The notes beneath the pieces are model-generated. The model had not been told where the DNA came from, ran no database searches, and saw nothing but the letters and a program-made list of their open reading frames with translations. A stretch of DNA of 64,000 nt from Bacteroidota bacterium (GTDB lineage Bacteria > Bacteroidota > Bacteroidia > Sphingobacteriales > Sphingobacteriaceae). Position 1 is the stretch's first letter, and every line of letters starts with the position of its first letter. Shown piece by piece: positions 52,191-60,883 of the stretch. The stretch lies in assembly GCA_018266915.1 (NCBI GenBank), contig JAFDZM010000068.1, positions 83,205 through 147,204 on the forward strand, given 5' to 3'. Both the position numbers and the translations under genes were made by a program.

Positions 52191-53456
52191 TTATACTATC
52201 GCAGCATCTCCCAATAATTCACTCAATGCCAGTCCCCAATGGGGTATTTTTCCGCCGAGGGTGTAATACATCTGTTTAAAACTCATCTTTAATAGGTATG
52301 GCGTAATGCCCATCTCCAGGTGGCTTTCTTTTCCTCCCCACCATTCATTGGTACGCATGTAAAACCCTTTTATCCCGCCCATGTCACCCATACATAATAT
52401 TTCAAATGCAATGGGTTTAACCTCACCGGTAAATGCCCCTAAATCGGCAGCCAGCGTTTGGGACAACACCTCGGCCTCCATATGGCCCAAGGAGCCTATT
52501 TTAGGAACAGTGATCGAAGCTGCATCTCCGACGGCAAAAATATTTTTGTAGTCCGGGTTGCGCATATAAAGGTCGGTCACTACGAATCCCTGATCATCAG
52601 TAAAAGGTAATTCCTTCAAGAAAGAATGTGCCTGCCAGTCGGGAAAAATGATCGAAATCTCCGCTTCTTGCGTGCTGCCATCATTAAACTCAATCCCGCC
52701 ATTATGTACTTTCTTTATGCCCAAAGTGTTGGCCTGATAGTTATATTGCATATCTTCCATCATTGGCAACAACTGCTTTAAAATGGTTTCTCCGGCGTCC
52801 TCGGCAATTACGTGAGCAGGTGTCGACAGAAAGATGGTTGATGCGTCGCCTTTTTGGTTTTTCTCAAGCCAGTGAGCAATTGAGAATGATAATTCTACGG
52901 GAGGGCCTTCACATGCGGTTAACGCTACTGGTAACCCGCCAGGTAATTTATCGCTTTTCCCCTGGTGAAAAATATCAGATGTAATGGCAATTGGCCCCCC
53001 TTTATAATCGCGATGCAGATAGTTTCTGAGCCGGTTACCGAGAAAAGTATCGGTGACACTATGACCATACTCACTGAACCCGTCAATGGTATCATAGGCC
53101 AGGCGATTTCCAAGCGCTATTACCAGGTAATCATAATTAATGTGCCGGATGGGGTGTCCTGCCCGTTCGCTGGGCTTATAAAATACAGTGTTTGTTTCAG
53201 GGTCAATGGAAACGACATCTGCCTGGATAAAGGCACTGCCGTCGTGCTCAAGGAAGTTCATGAATTGATATTGCAGATCAATTGCCGGATTAATGTCTGC
53301 CAGGACCTGCAGTGGGATATTCGGAACAAAGGTGAGTAAGGATTTTCGATCAATAATAGTAATTGATGCTTTCTCTTTTACCAGAGCGTGGATGTATCTC
53401 GCCGTAGTCAGTCCGGCGAAATTACATCCGAGAATTAATATATGTGGCTTTGACAT
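52191..53456 (-). CDS. Sulfide:quinone oxidoreductase-like flavoprotein
   Basis: A 421-residue FAD protein: ILGCNFAGLTTARYI (FAD), IINYDYLVIALGN-like (NAD/FAD strand) and IFAVGDAASI. Cysteines at ALTACEGPP and FEILCMGDMGG occupy the positions of the SQR catalytic Cys pair. The C-terminal MSFKQMYYTLGGK region may be the membrane-binding helix. It probably passes electrons from sulfide or a polysulfide to quinone; NDH-2 activity is an alternative. It is followed by the DUF302 gene in the same operon. Confidence 0.82.
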   Translation of the reverse strand: MSKPHILILGCNFAGLTTARYIHALVKEKASITIIDRKSLLTFVPNIPLQVLADINPAIDLQYQFMNFLEHDGSAFIQADVVSIDPETNTVFYKPSERAGHPIRHINYDYLVIALGNRLAYDTIDGFSEYGHSVTDTFLGNRLRNYLHRDYKGGPIAITSDIFHQGKSDKLPGGLPVALTACEGPPVELSFSIAHWLEKNQKGDASTIFLSTPAHVIAEDAGETILKQLLPMMEDMQYNYQANTLGIKKVHNGGIEFNDGSTQEAEISIIFPDWQAHSFLKELPFTDDQGFVVTDLYMRNPDYKNIFAVGDAASITVPKIGSLGHMEAEVLSQTLAADLGAFTGEVKPIAFEILCMGDMGGIKGFYMRTNEWWGGKESHLEMGITPYLLKMSFKQMYYTLGGKIPHWGLALSELLGDAAIV

Positions 53457-53536
53457 AAAGTATACCTTTTAGCTATCAAAAAATGGATCAACCAGGTTTT
53501 ATTTGGTTAAAGCTCTTCATTATTCGCTGGAAGAAT

Positions 53537-53572
53537 AATGATTTTGGTCATTTAAATGAATGACCTAAAGCA
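53537..53572. promoter_or_regulatory. CRP/FNR-type palindrome with half-site at 22 bp
   Basis: AATGATTTTGGTCATT has perfect AATGA/TCATT arms (TGA-N6-TCA). Exactly 22 bp downstream TGACCTAAAGCA has one mismatch to the pattern. It lies between the flavoprotein and P-type ATPase genes and could serve both. Confidence 0.5.
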
Positions 53573-53719
53573 AGAATTGAACTAAACCGTTATTCAGGAA
53601 CTCAACAGGTGGGTTAGTGCATCGCCCTATTTAATGACAGCTGTCACAATCGGATATGTTTATCATCAAAGGATAGCAGGTCACCGGAATGTAGATTTGA
53701 GCCAAGGCATCTCAAACGT

Positions 53720-56374
53720 ATGACCATCAGTTATCCCATAGTCCAACCGCACACAGTAAAGCCGGAAGTGCTCGCGAACATGCTACATACCGATTTGAAA
53801 AACGGGTTGACGCAGCGGGAAGCGGAGAGCCGCCATATTAGATTTGGCCCGAACCTTTATGAGCAAAAACGGCCACCTGGTATGTTTATAGTATTTTTAA
53901 AACAGTTTAAAAATTTGGTGGTTTACTTGCTTTTTGCAGGCGCCATAATTTCCGTCTATTTCAGGGATATTCCCGAAGCCATTTCCATTTTGATAGTTAT
54001 ACTGATCAATGCACTGATCGGTTTTTTGATGGAGAGGCAGGCCAGAAATTCCATGCAGGCACTAAAAAGAATGGAAGCGATTACCACTAAAGTGCTGCGG
54101 GACGGGTTTGTGGTGGAGGTTGATGCTGGAAAACTTGTACCGGGAGATGTATTTTACCTCGAGGCTGGTGATATAGTCCCGGCTGATGGACGCTTAGTTA
54201 AAGTGCAGCAGCTTCAGTGCGATGAGTCTTCATTGACAGGGGAATCGCAACCGATGCGAAAAAACACCCAAGTATTCCCTGCCGAAACCATTGTTACCGA
54301 ACAGCAGAACATGGTTTTTAAGGGCACATCAGTAGTAAATGGCAACGGTGAGGCTGTTATTACAGGCATTGCAAAAAATACAGAGCTCGGCAAAATTACG
54401 GAGCTGGTAGAGGCGTCGGTGGATACAATTTCGCCTCTTAACCGAAAGCTGGACAGACTAACCCGAAAATTGATCTTTGCCACACTGGTTATAGCGGCGG
54501 TATTTATTACGATACAGGTCGTTCAGGGGAAAGGCCCTTTGCTGATACTTGAAACCGCGATCGCCCTCTCAGTTGCCTCTATTCCGGAGGGGTTACCTAT
54601 CGTGGCTACCATCGCTTTATCAACCGGTATGCTGGTCATGGCCCGGCGAAATGCCATAGTGAAAAATCTCTCGTCTGTCGAGACCCTTGGCGGGACCGAT
54701 ATTATCTTGACTGACAAGACGGGCACTCTGACAGAAAATAAAATCGAGATCGGTAAACTAACTTTTCCCGAAGAAAAATTCACATTATCGCGCGATGCTG
54801 GTATTCCTGTACCGGAGAAGAGCGGTATTAATCTGGAAAAGCTAATTCTGACTGGTGTTTTATGCAATAATGCGCACAGTCATGCACATGTTGCTGCCGA
54901 TCCTTTAGAAACATCTTTACTTCAATTAGGAAGAAAAGCAGGGCTCGATATTGAAAAAATCCGTGCCGGCTACCCGAGGATTACCGAAATCCCTTTTAGT
55001 TCGGAAACGATGATGATGATCTCTCTGCATGAATCGCCGGATGGATATTTTACCGCAGCCAAAGGTGCGGCCGAACAATTACTGAAAATATGTGACCGCA
55101 TTCAGACGGAACAGTATGTACGGAACATAACACCGGCCGACCATGATCATATACTTCGCCAGGTTGACGATATGGCTGAAGAGGGATTCCGGGTGCTTGC
55201 CTTCGCCTGGAAGCAAGATGTAAAGACAGATCACAGAAACTTTTCAGAAGGGTTGATCTTCGCTGGTCTTACCGGTTTTCTCGATCCCCCGCGTCCCGAT
55301 ATCCGCGACGCTATTCATAATTGCAGACGGGCCGGTATCAAAGTAGTGATGATTACCGGAGATCATCCGCGAACCGCATTGAATATCGCTCACAAAGTTG
55401 GCCTTATAGACGATCTAGAAACCGACGTCATTGTCGGCAGGCAGCTTCCCAGCGGGGGGGAAATAACAACGGAATGGAAGAAAAAAATTGCCGATACAGT
55501 AATTTTTGCGCGTACAACGCCACAACAAAAACTTGATATAGCTACCATATATCAGCAGGCTGGACATATTGTAGCTATGACCGGCGATGGTATCAATGAC
55601 GCACCCGCCTTAAAGAAAGCTGATATCGGAATAGCCATGGGTCTTCGTGGGACTCAGGTCGCGAGGGAAACCTCTGATATTGTGCTAAAAGATGACTCGT
55701 TTGTCTCCATTGTTGAGGCAATAGCCCAGGGACGAGCGATATTTCGCAACATCCAAAAGTTTGTCGTTTACCTGGTTTCTTGTAACCTGGCGGAAGTATT
55801 GACAATCACGGCGCTGGGAATTATAAAGCCGGGAGCAGAGTTATTTCCATTGCAAATACTTTTTCTAAATGTTGTGACTGACATTTTTCCGGCGCTTGCA
55901 CTTGGCCTCGGCAAGGGAGACAAAGACATTATGCTCAGGCCGCCCCGCGACCCGTCAAAAGATATACTGTATAAAGAAAAATGGACAAATATCATCGTTT
56001 TTGCTACGATGATGACGGTTGCCGTTATTGGGGCCGTAAAATACTGCGAAAGTATAGGCTATGGTATATCGGCATTGAATAATACAGCATTTTTTACGCT
56101 TACATTTGCACAATTGGCGCATGTATTCAATATGTCTGACGTCCATTCACATTGGCTCAATAACGAAATTACAAGAAATAAATACGTGTGGCTTGCGATC
56201 TTGCTATGTCTTTTAATTACCGGCGGCGCCTATTTTACACCCGGACTCAGGCAGGTCTTAAACCTGGCTCCTCTACCGTGGCAGGTTTGGCTCATTTCCA
56301 TTGTTGCAGGCATAGTTCCTTTACTGGTGGTCCAGTCGGTTAAACTCATTCATTTTCAAAGGAAGAAGACGTGA
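53720..56374 (+). CDS. Cation-translocating P-type ATPase (P2-type)
   Basis: An 884-residue ATPase: TGES actuator motif (SLTGESQPM), PEGLP in helix 4, phosphorylation motif DKTGTLTEN, TGDGINDAPALKKADIG and helix 6 NVVTDIFPALALGLGKGD. This is the Ca2+/Mn2+ or Na+/K+-type (P2) pump rather than heavy-metal P1B (no CPx motif). The substrate is not fixed by the sequence. The gene overlaps the next by 4 nt. Confidence 0.92.
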   Translation: MTISYPIVQPHTVKPEVLANMLHTDLKNGLTQREAESRHIRFGPNLYEQKRPPGMFIVFLKQFKNLVVYLLFAGAIISVYFRDIPEAISILIVILINALIGFLMERQARNSMQALKRMEAITTKVLRDGFVVEVDAGKLVPGDVFYLEAGDIVPADGRLVKVQQLQCDESSLTGESQPMRKNTQVFPAETIVTEQQNMVFKGTSVVNGNGEAVITGIAKNTELGKITELVEASVDTISPLNRKLDRLTRKLIFATLVIAAVFITIQVVQGKGPLLILETAIALSVASIPEGLPIVATIALSTGMLVMARRNAIVKNLSSVETLGGTDIILTDKTGTLTENKIEIGKLTFPEEKFTLSRDAGIPVPEKSGINLEKLILTGVLCNNAHSHAHVAADPLETSLLQLGRKAGLDIEKIRAGYPRITEIPFSSETMMMISLHESPDGYFTAAKGAAEQLLKICDRIQTEQYVRNITPADHDHILRQVDDMAEEGFRVLAFAWKQDVKTDHRNFSEGLIFAGLTGFLDPPRPDIRDAIHNCRRAGIKVVMITGDHPRTALNIAHKVGLIDDLETDVIVGRQLPSGGEITTEWKKKIADTVIFARTTPQQKLDIATIYQQAGHIVAMTGDGINDAPALKKADIGIAMGLRGTQVARETSDIVLKDDSFVSIVEAIAQGRAIFRNIQKFVVYLVSCNLAEVLTITALGIIKPGAELFPLQILFLNVVTDIFPALALGLGKGDKDIMLRPPRDPSKDILYKEKWTNIIVFATMMTVAVIGAVKYCESIGYGISALNNTAFFTLTFAQLAHVFNMSDVHSHWLNNEITRNKYVWLAILLCLLITGGAYFTPGLRQVLNLAPLPWQVWLISIVAGIVPLLVVQSVKLIHFQRKKT

Positions 56375-57477
56375 AAACATTGCCAATAACGGTCAAAAGA
56401 TCGGTGGAATTATTAGGACTTTGCCTCATCGCATTGATTGTGGCACAAGGGAGTATGGTAATCATGCCGTTAATCATGGCATTCTTTTTTAGTTTACTTC
56501 TAATGCCGCCATTTCGGTTTTTTCGAAAATTAAAAGTGCCCGAGGCATTGGCCATTTTTTTGCCCATCTTTTTACTAACCATAGTTACGATAGTTGTGAT
56601 CTGGCTGTTTTCTGACCGGGTAGCCGTCCTACTAAGCGATCTTGCGCAAATAGAACGGAACGTAGCGCTGCATATTGACCATTTGAGCATGTGGATCAGC
56701 CGCTCATTTGGCTTCACTCCCAAAGACCAGCTGAAATTTATCAGCGAGCAAAGCAATAAATTCTTCAGTGGATTGCAGGGATTGATCAAAAGCGCACTCG
56801 GCTCGTTAACAGACGCAATAATATTTTTTGGCCTATTGCCGGTTTACATTTACCTCGTTATGTTTTACCGGAACATCTTCCTGAAATTTATAGTGCTTTG
56901 GTTTGCCGCCGGGGAGCAGCCCAAAGTTGCAGCCAGTATCCGCCAAATAGAAAAGATGGTCAAACATTACCTTGTTGGCCTGGCGATACAAATAGCATAT
57001 ATCACCGTGTTGCTCGGCGGTTTACTGGCGGTTTTTGGTATTGAAAACGCACTTTTGATCGGCCTGCTTTTTGCATTCCTGAATCTTATCCCTTATCTGG
57101 GTGCCCTTATCGGTAATATCCTCGCAGTTATTATTACGCTCGCCTCATCCGAAAATTTGACAGATATCCTCATTGTTCTTGGCGCTATAACTGTGGTGCA
57201 ATTTCTTGACAACAACATCCTTATGCCCAGGATTGTAGGCGGGCAGGTTAAGATCAATGCATTGGTTTCTATTGTTGGCATTATTGCAGGCGGCGCTATC
57301 GCGGGGATATCCGGGATGTTTTTAGCAATGCCAATACTCTCCATACTGAAAGTTATTTTCGATAGTTCGGATAAATACAGGCAGTGGGGTGTAATTCTGG
57401 GTGCTGATAGGCCAAAGGAAAGTCCGCTAAAGTTAATAAGTGAGCAAAGCGATAAACAAACGGAGGCCGGCTTGTAA
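56371..57477 (+). CDS. AI-2E family transporter
   Basis: A 368-residue membrane protein with about eight helices: MALIMAFFFSLLLMPPFRFF-like N-terminal segment, a soluble insert (FGFTPKDQLKFISEQSNKFF), GLLPVYIYLVMFYRN and NLIPYLGALIGNILAVI, typical of the family. It belongs to an operon with the ATPase (ATGA overlap). The substrate is unknown; family members include AI-2 and Na+/H+ exporters. Confidence 0.9.
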   Translation: MKTLPITVKRSVELLGLCLIALIVAQGSMVIMPLIMAFFFSLLLMPPFRFFRKLKVPEALAIFLPIFLLTIVTIVVIWLFSDRVAVLLSDLAQIERNVALHIDHLSMWISRSFGFTPKDQLKFISEQSNKFFSGLQGLIKSALGSLTDAIIFFGLLPVYIYLVMFYRNIFLKFIVLWFAAGEQPKVAASIRQIEKMVKHYLVGLAIQIAYITVLLGGLLAVFGIENALLIGLLFAFLNLIPYLGALIGNILAVIITLASSENLTDILIVLGAITVVQFLDNNILMPRIVGGQVKINALVSIVGIIAGGAIAGISGMFLAMPILSILKVIFDSSDKYRQWGVILGADRPKESPLKLISEQSDKQTEAGL

Positions 57478-57602
57478 TCTTTTATGGGGTTTACATGAAT
57501 TTTACAGAATCTAATGTGTGAGCCTGTTAAAGCACTGGATATTATAACTTGTCATAGGGCCTTGTGGTTTATAACTTTATTTAAATTACGTTTATATCTG
57601 AT

Positions 57603-58793
57603 ATGAAACATGCGGTCGATAGAAACCGAGGATATTTTCAATGGCTTAACCGGGATGTTCTATTGCTGGCTTGTGCATCGCTTTTCTCGGATATCTCAAC
57701 TGAAATGCTTTATCCGGTATTGCCGGTTTACCTGACTGAATATCTAAAAATTAACGGAAGCACCCTTGGCATTATTGAGGGCACTGCCGAGGCAGTTCAA
57801 AATGCCATACAAGGCATTTCAGGGTACTGGTCTGACAAAATGAGGCGAAGAAAGCCGCTGGCTATCGCAGGTTACTTGCTGTCAGCAATTGCAAAACCCT
57901 TTATCGGCATCGCTACCAGTTGGCCGGTTGCCTGGTCAGCCAGAATATCCGACCGGCTCGGTGCCGGAATACGTTCGGCGCCTCGCGATGCATTAGTTGC
58001 AGGCTCAGTGGAAGAGGAAAACCGGGGAAAAGCTTTCGGTATGGAAGGATTCGGGGATAACCTGGGCGCTTTTATTGGTCCTTTGATTACCGTTGCATTA
58101 TTTTTCACGTTAGGCGTTGCCGTAAAAAGCCTGTTTTATCTGGCATTAATACCAGGGCTACTGGCTTTGACTATGATCTTATTAGTGGAAGAGCGCCGAT
58201 CAGCTAAAATTCGGTCTAAGGTAAGTTTACACCTATCGACTTTCCCAAAGGCTTACACGAGATACCTTTGGCTCGCAGCGTTGTTCAGTATCGGCAATTC
58301 GAGCAACTCCTTCCTCATCCTTCAACTAAAATCCACAGGTGTGTCGTTGCCTTTGACAATTATTATCTATGCCTTCTACAACTTCGTCGCTGCAATAGTC
58401 TCATACCCTGCGGGGTCACTTTCCGACCGGGTTAGCAGAAAGTCATTATTGATTGGCGCTTTGACTATATTTGCCGTTACGTATGCTGGCTTTGCCTCAG
58501 TTAAAAATACAGTGTTAATGGGCGGGCTTTTCATTTTATATGGACTTTTCCAGGGAACATTCAGAGCGGTTGGCAAAGCCTGCGCTGTTGATTTTGTTGA
58601 GCCTGAATTGCGCGCCAGCGCTATAGGATGGTACGGTACGGCGATAGGTTTATCTAATTTAATTGCCAGCATAATCGCGGGCGTCCTATGGGATAAAGTA
58701 GGGCATTCCGCAGTATTTATTTATGGGGCTTCATTTGCATGTCTCAGCATTATAGGTTTTTTGCTTGCAGGGTCCAGCCTTAACCGAAAATAG
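57603..58793 (+). CDS. MFS transporter
   Basis: A 396-residue MFS protein with 12 helices: ASLFSDISTEMLYPVLPVYL, the loop 2-3 motif GISGYWSDKMRRRKPL, DRLGAGIRSAPRDALVAGSV and GSLSDRVSRKSLLIGAL. It is close to the group of 'SDISTEM' transporters in which substrate is unknown. It sits 125 bp after the AI-2E gene. Confidence 0.9.
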   Translation: MKHAVDRNRGYFQWLNRDVLLLACASLFSDISTEMLYPVLPVYLTEYLKINGSTLGIIEGTAEAVQNAIQGISGYWSDKMRRRKPLAIAGYLLSAIAKPFIGIATSWPVAWSARISDRLGAGIRSAPRDALVAGSVEEENRGKAFGMEGFGDNLGAFIGPLITVALFFTLGVAVKSLFYLALIPGLLALTMILLVEERRSAKIRSKVSLHLSTFPKAYTRYLWLAALFSIGNSSNSFLILQLKSTGVSLPLTIIIYAFYNFVAAIVSYPAGSLSDRVSRKSLLIGALTIFAVTYAGFASVKNTVLMGGLFILYGLFQGTFRAVGKACAVDFVEPELRASAIGWYGTAIGLSNLIASIIAGVLWDKVGHSAVFIYGASFACLSIIGFLLAGSSLNRK

Positions 58794-58919
58794 GCGCTGT
58801 TAGCTCTTATAGCTAATCCTCAATTTTGGGATGATATTTTATTTGTCTAATTTCCTGGTTGATCATTCCCGTTGGCAGATTGGGGCCTCCATCGTATAAT
58901 TAACCATTTTATCACGCAT

Positions 58920-59801
58920 TTATCGGTTAGACGGGGTATTGGGACCCTGGTATGGCTTGCCAATAAGTGTCATAAACTGATCAAGCTGGGGTGTGATGAT
59001 AATCTGCGTCCGCCGGTTTTGTGACTTGCCAAAATCGGTACTGTTTTCGGCTACAGGATTATATTCACCGCGGCCGCCTGCCGTCAGTCGCTTAGGATCA
59101 ACGTTGTAAGCGTTTTGCAGCGCCTGTACGACAGATGAGGCTCGGAGGCAACTTAAATCCCAGTTGTTTCTTATGTTGGTTTGATAAATGGGGACACTAT
59201 CTGTATTGCCTTCAACCAATACCTGGTAGGTGGAATAATCATTAATGATCTTAGCAACCTTGCTTAAAATACTATCAGCTCTGGCTGATATCTGGTAGCT
59301 GGCCGTTTTGTAGAGCATATTATCGGCGAGAGAAATATAGACTACGCCTTTCAGTACTTTAACGTCAACGTCTTTCATTTCATCTGGCGTAAGCGATCTT
59401 GTCAGCTTTATAGTTAGAACCTGATTTAGCGAATCGCTTTTGTTTTTTAGCTCTACTAAATGCCGGATATACATATTGGATGCACTAATTTGATCAGCCA
59501 ATTTGGAAATATTTACGTTGCCCTGGCTTGTTCCGGCCAGGCATTTATCCAGCGATGCCTGCAACGCAGCCGCGTTAGCTTTAGCGTCTGACAATTGCTC
59601 ATCAAGACTTTGCGAACGGTCCCTCAAGTGATTCAGCTCTTGCTGTGACACGAGATAACTTCTGTAAAGGTTCCGGTTGGTGTCCTGTAGTTTATTGTAG
59701 TTATCCTGAAGACTGGCATAATGTTTCTTGCTTACACAACCGGAAAACGCTGCCCCGGCTAAAAACAACACCAGGATGATCTTAATTTTCGAAGTTAACA
59801 T
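58920..59801 (-). CDS. OmpA-family lipoprotein
   Basis: A 293-residue lipoprotein (FLAGAAFSGCVSKK lipobox). A coiled coil (residues ~30-110, LNHLRDRSQSLDEQLSDAKAN) is followed by a C-terminal OmpA domain (VLVEGNTDSVPIYQT; LSCLRASSVVQALQ; GGRGEYNPVAENSTDFGKSQNRRTQI) that binds peptidoglycan. It is probably anchored in the outer membrane. A candidate operator lies upstream. Confidence 0.92.
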   Translation of the reverse strand: MLTSKIKIILVLFLAGAAFSGCVSKKHYASLQDNYNKLQDTNRNLYRSYLVSQQELNHLRDRSQSLDEQLSDAKANAAALQASLDKCLAGTSQGNVNISKLADQISASNMYIRHLVELKNKSDSLNQVLTIKLTRSLTPDEMKDVDVKVLKGVVYISLADNMLYKTASYQISARADSILSKVAKIINDYSTYQVLVEGNTDSVPIYQTNIRNNWDLSCLRASSVVQALQNAYNVDPKRLTAGGRGEYNPVAENSTDFGKSQNRRTQIIITPQLDQFMTLIGKPYQGPNTPSNR

Positions 59802-59881
59802 GATGTAAATGATTTAAAGTCTGCACTATGAATCTCAGGATATTTAGGCATACAAGCCATGCCTGTGCTCACTTAAATCTG

Positions 59882-59915
59882 TGACCTTTGTCATCTTGCT
59901 TTATGATAGTTGAAA
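59882..59915. promoter_or_regulatory. Weak CRP/FNR-like site upstream of the OmpA gene
   Basis: TGACCTTTGTCA matches TGA-N6-TCA, and a TGAT half-site starts 22 bp later (59904). It is the weakest of the four related sites. Confidence 0.35.
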
Positions 59916-59939
59916 AATAATGATTTACGTAACTATCGT

Positions 59940-60295
59940 GGGAAGTGATTTGACGACATTGCAAAAATTATTACAGTTTAATTTTGCCCGTGTTATTTTA
60001 AAAAATTGTTTATAAACTAAGCCCGCCCGAACCTGTAACATCGTTGTCTCGTTTCCAGCCTAAATCCAACTTCGGTTCCCACGCCTCTCGGGCAATATCT
60101 TTTTGGTAGAGTTTGTTGAACGCCATCAACAATCACTAACCCAATCCGGCTGATTAAGCTGCTCATAAACAAGTTTTCCCTGATGTATTCGTAGCAGCGA
60201 TTTGGCCTTTTCTGGAACGCCCGACCCGTCCAATATTTCCACACTATGGACGGGATTATTGGAAAAAAAAGCAGGTGTGTCATGTCGAATGAAAA
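59940..60295. other. Gene-free region
   Basis: About 350 bp between the OmpA and OsmC genes. An 88-codon minus-strand frame (60017-60283) has no recognisable domain or composition suggesting a real gene. I see no strong hairpin or repeat. Confidence 0.4.
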
Positions 60296-60772
60296 TCAAT
60301 CACCATCCGCCACCGCCCTCACCTCATGCTTCACCGGAAAATTCACCGAACTGGCAATAAAGCAAAGTTCCCCGGCCTTGTGGTGCAACTCATTAGCCTT
60401 ATCGATCATCGAACTATCCTTTACCGTCACCACTGGTTTTAAAGTCACCTCGGTAAAATGACCGCCGCCGTCAGGTGTTTCTACCATAATGCCTGATGCA
60501 TTGTCAACATAATTAGTCACTACAACACCACCAACGGCGCATAAATGCAGGTAAGCCAGCATATGGCAGGTGGAAAGGGAGGCCACTAATAGATCTTCAG
60601 GATTGTAGCGTGTTTTATCGCCGCGGAAAGCCGGATCGGATGAGCCGTCGATATCTGCTTTTAGTTCAGATTGGATGATATGATTACGGTCGTATGAGCG
60701 GTAATCACTGGTGCCGGTACCGCGGTTGCCGGTCCATTTAACGGTTAAAGTATAATTGTGCGATTTGTGCAT
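60296..60772 (-). CDS. OsmC-family protein
   Basis: A 158-residue protein. NPEDLLVASLSTCHMLAYLHLCA and AGELCFIASSVNFPVKHEV carry the two conserved cysteines of the OsmC/Ohr fold, and GDKTRYNPEDLL is typical. It probably reduces organic hydroperoxides in the cytosol. It is divergent from the sensor kinase, with a palindrome in the shared promoter region. Confidence 0.9.
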   Translation of the reverse strand: MHKSHNYTLTVKWTGNRGTGTSDYRSYDRNHIIQSELKADIDGSSDPAFRGDKTRYNPEDLLVASLSTCHMLAYLHLCAVGGVVVTNYVDNASGIMVETPDGGGHFTEVTLKPVVTVKDSSMIDKANELHHKAGELCFIASSVNFPVKHEVRAVADGD

Positions 60773-60802
60773 AACGGTAGAATTATTTATTTGCCGGATT
60801 AA

Positions 60803-60819
60803 TCACCCTAATAGGGTGA
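60803..60819. promoter_or_regulatory. Perfect 17-bp palindrome between osmC-like and kinase genes
   Basis: TCACCCTAATAGGGTGA has perfect 8-nt arms around one A. It is 31 bp from the OsmC start codon and lacks a T-run, so an operator is more likely than a terminator. Confidence 0.5.
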
Positions 60820-60883
60820 CTATTTTGTATATCAAATAAACGTAATTTGATAGTAGATTTACGAAAAAGGTGTGTTGTTACAA

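Noticed and set aside
60017..60283. 88-codon minus-strand frame between the OmpA and OsmC genes
   Set aside because: Composition (many Arg/Cys, no helix or motif pattern) and lack of any family resemblance suggest chance.
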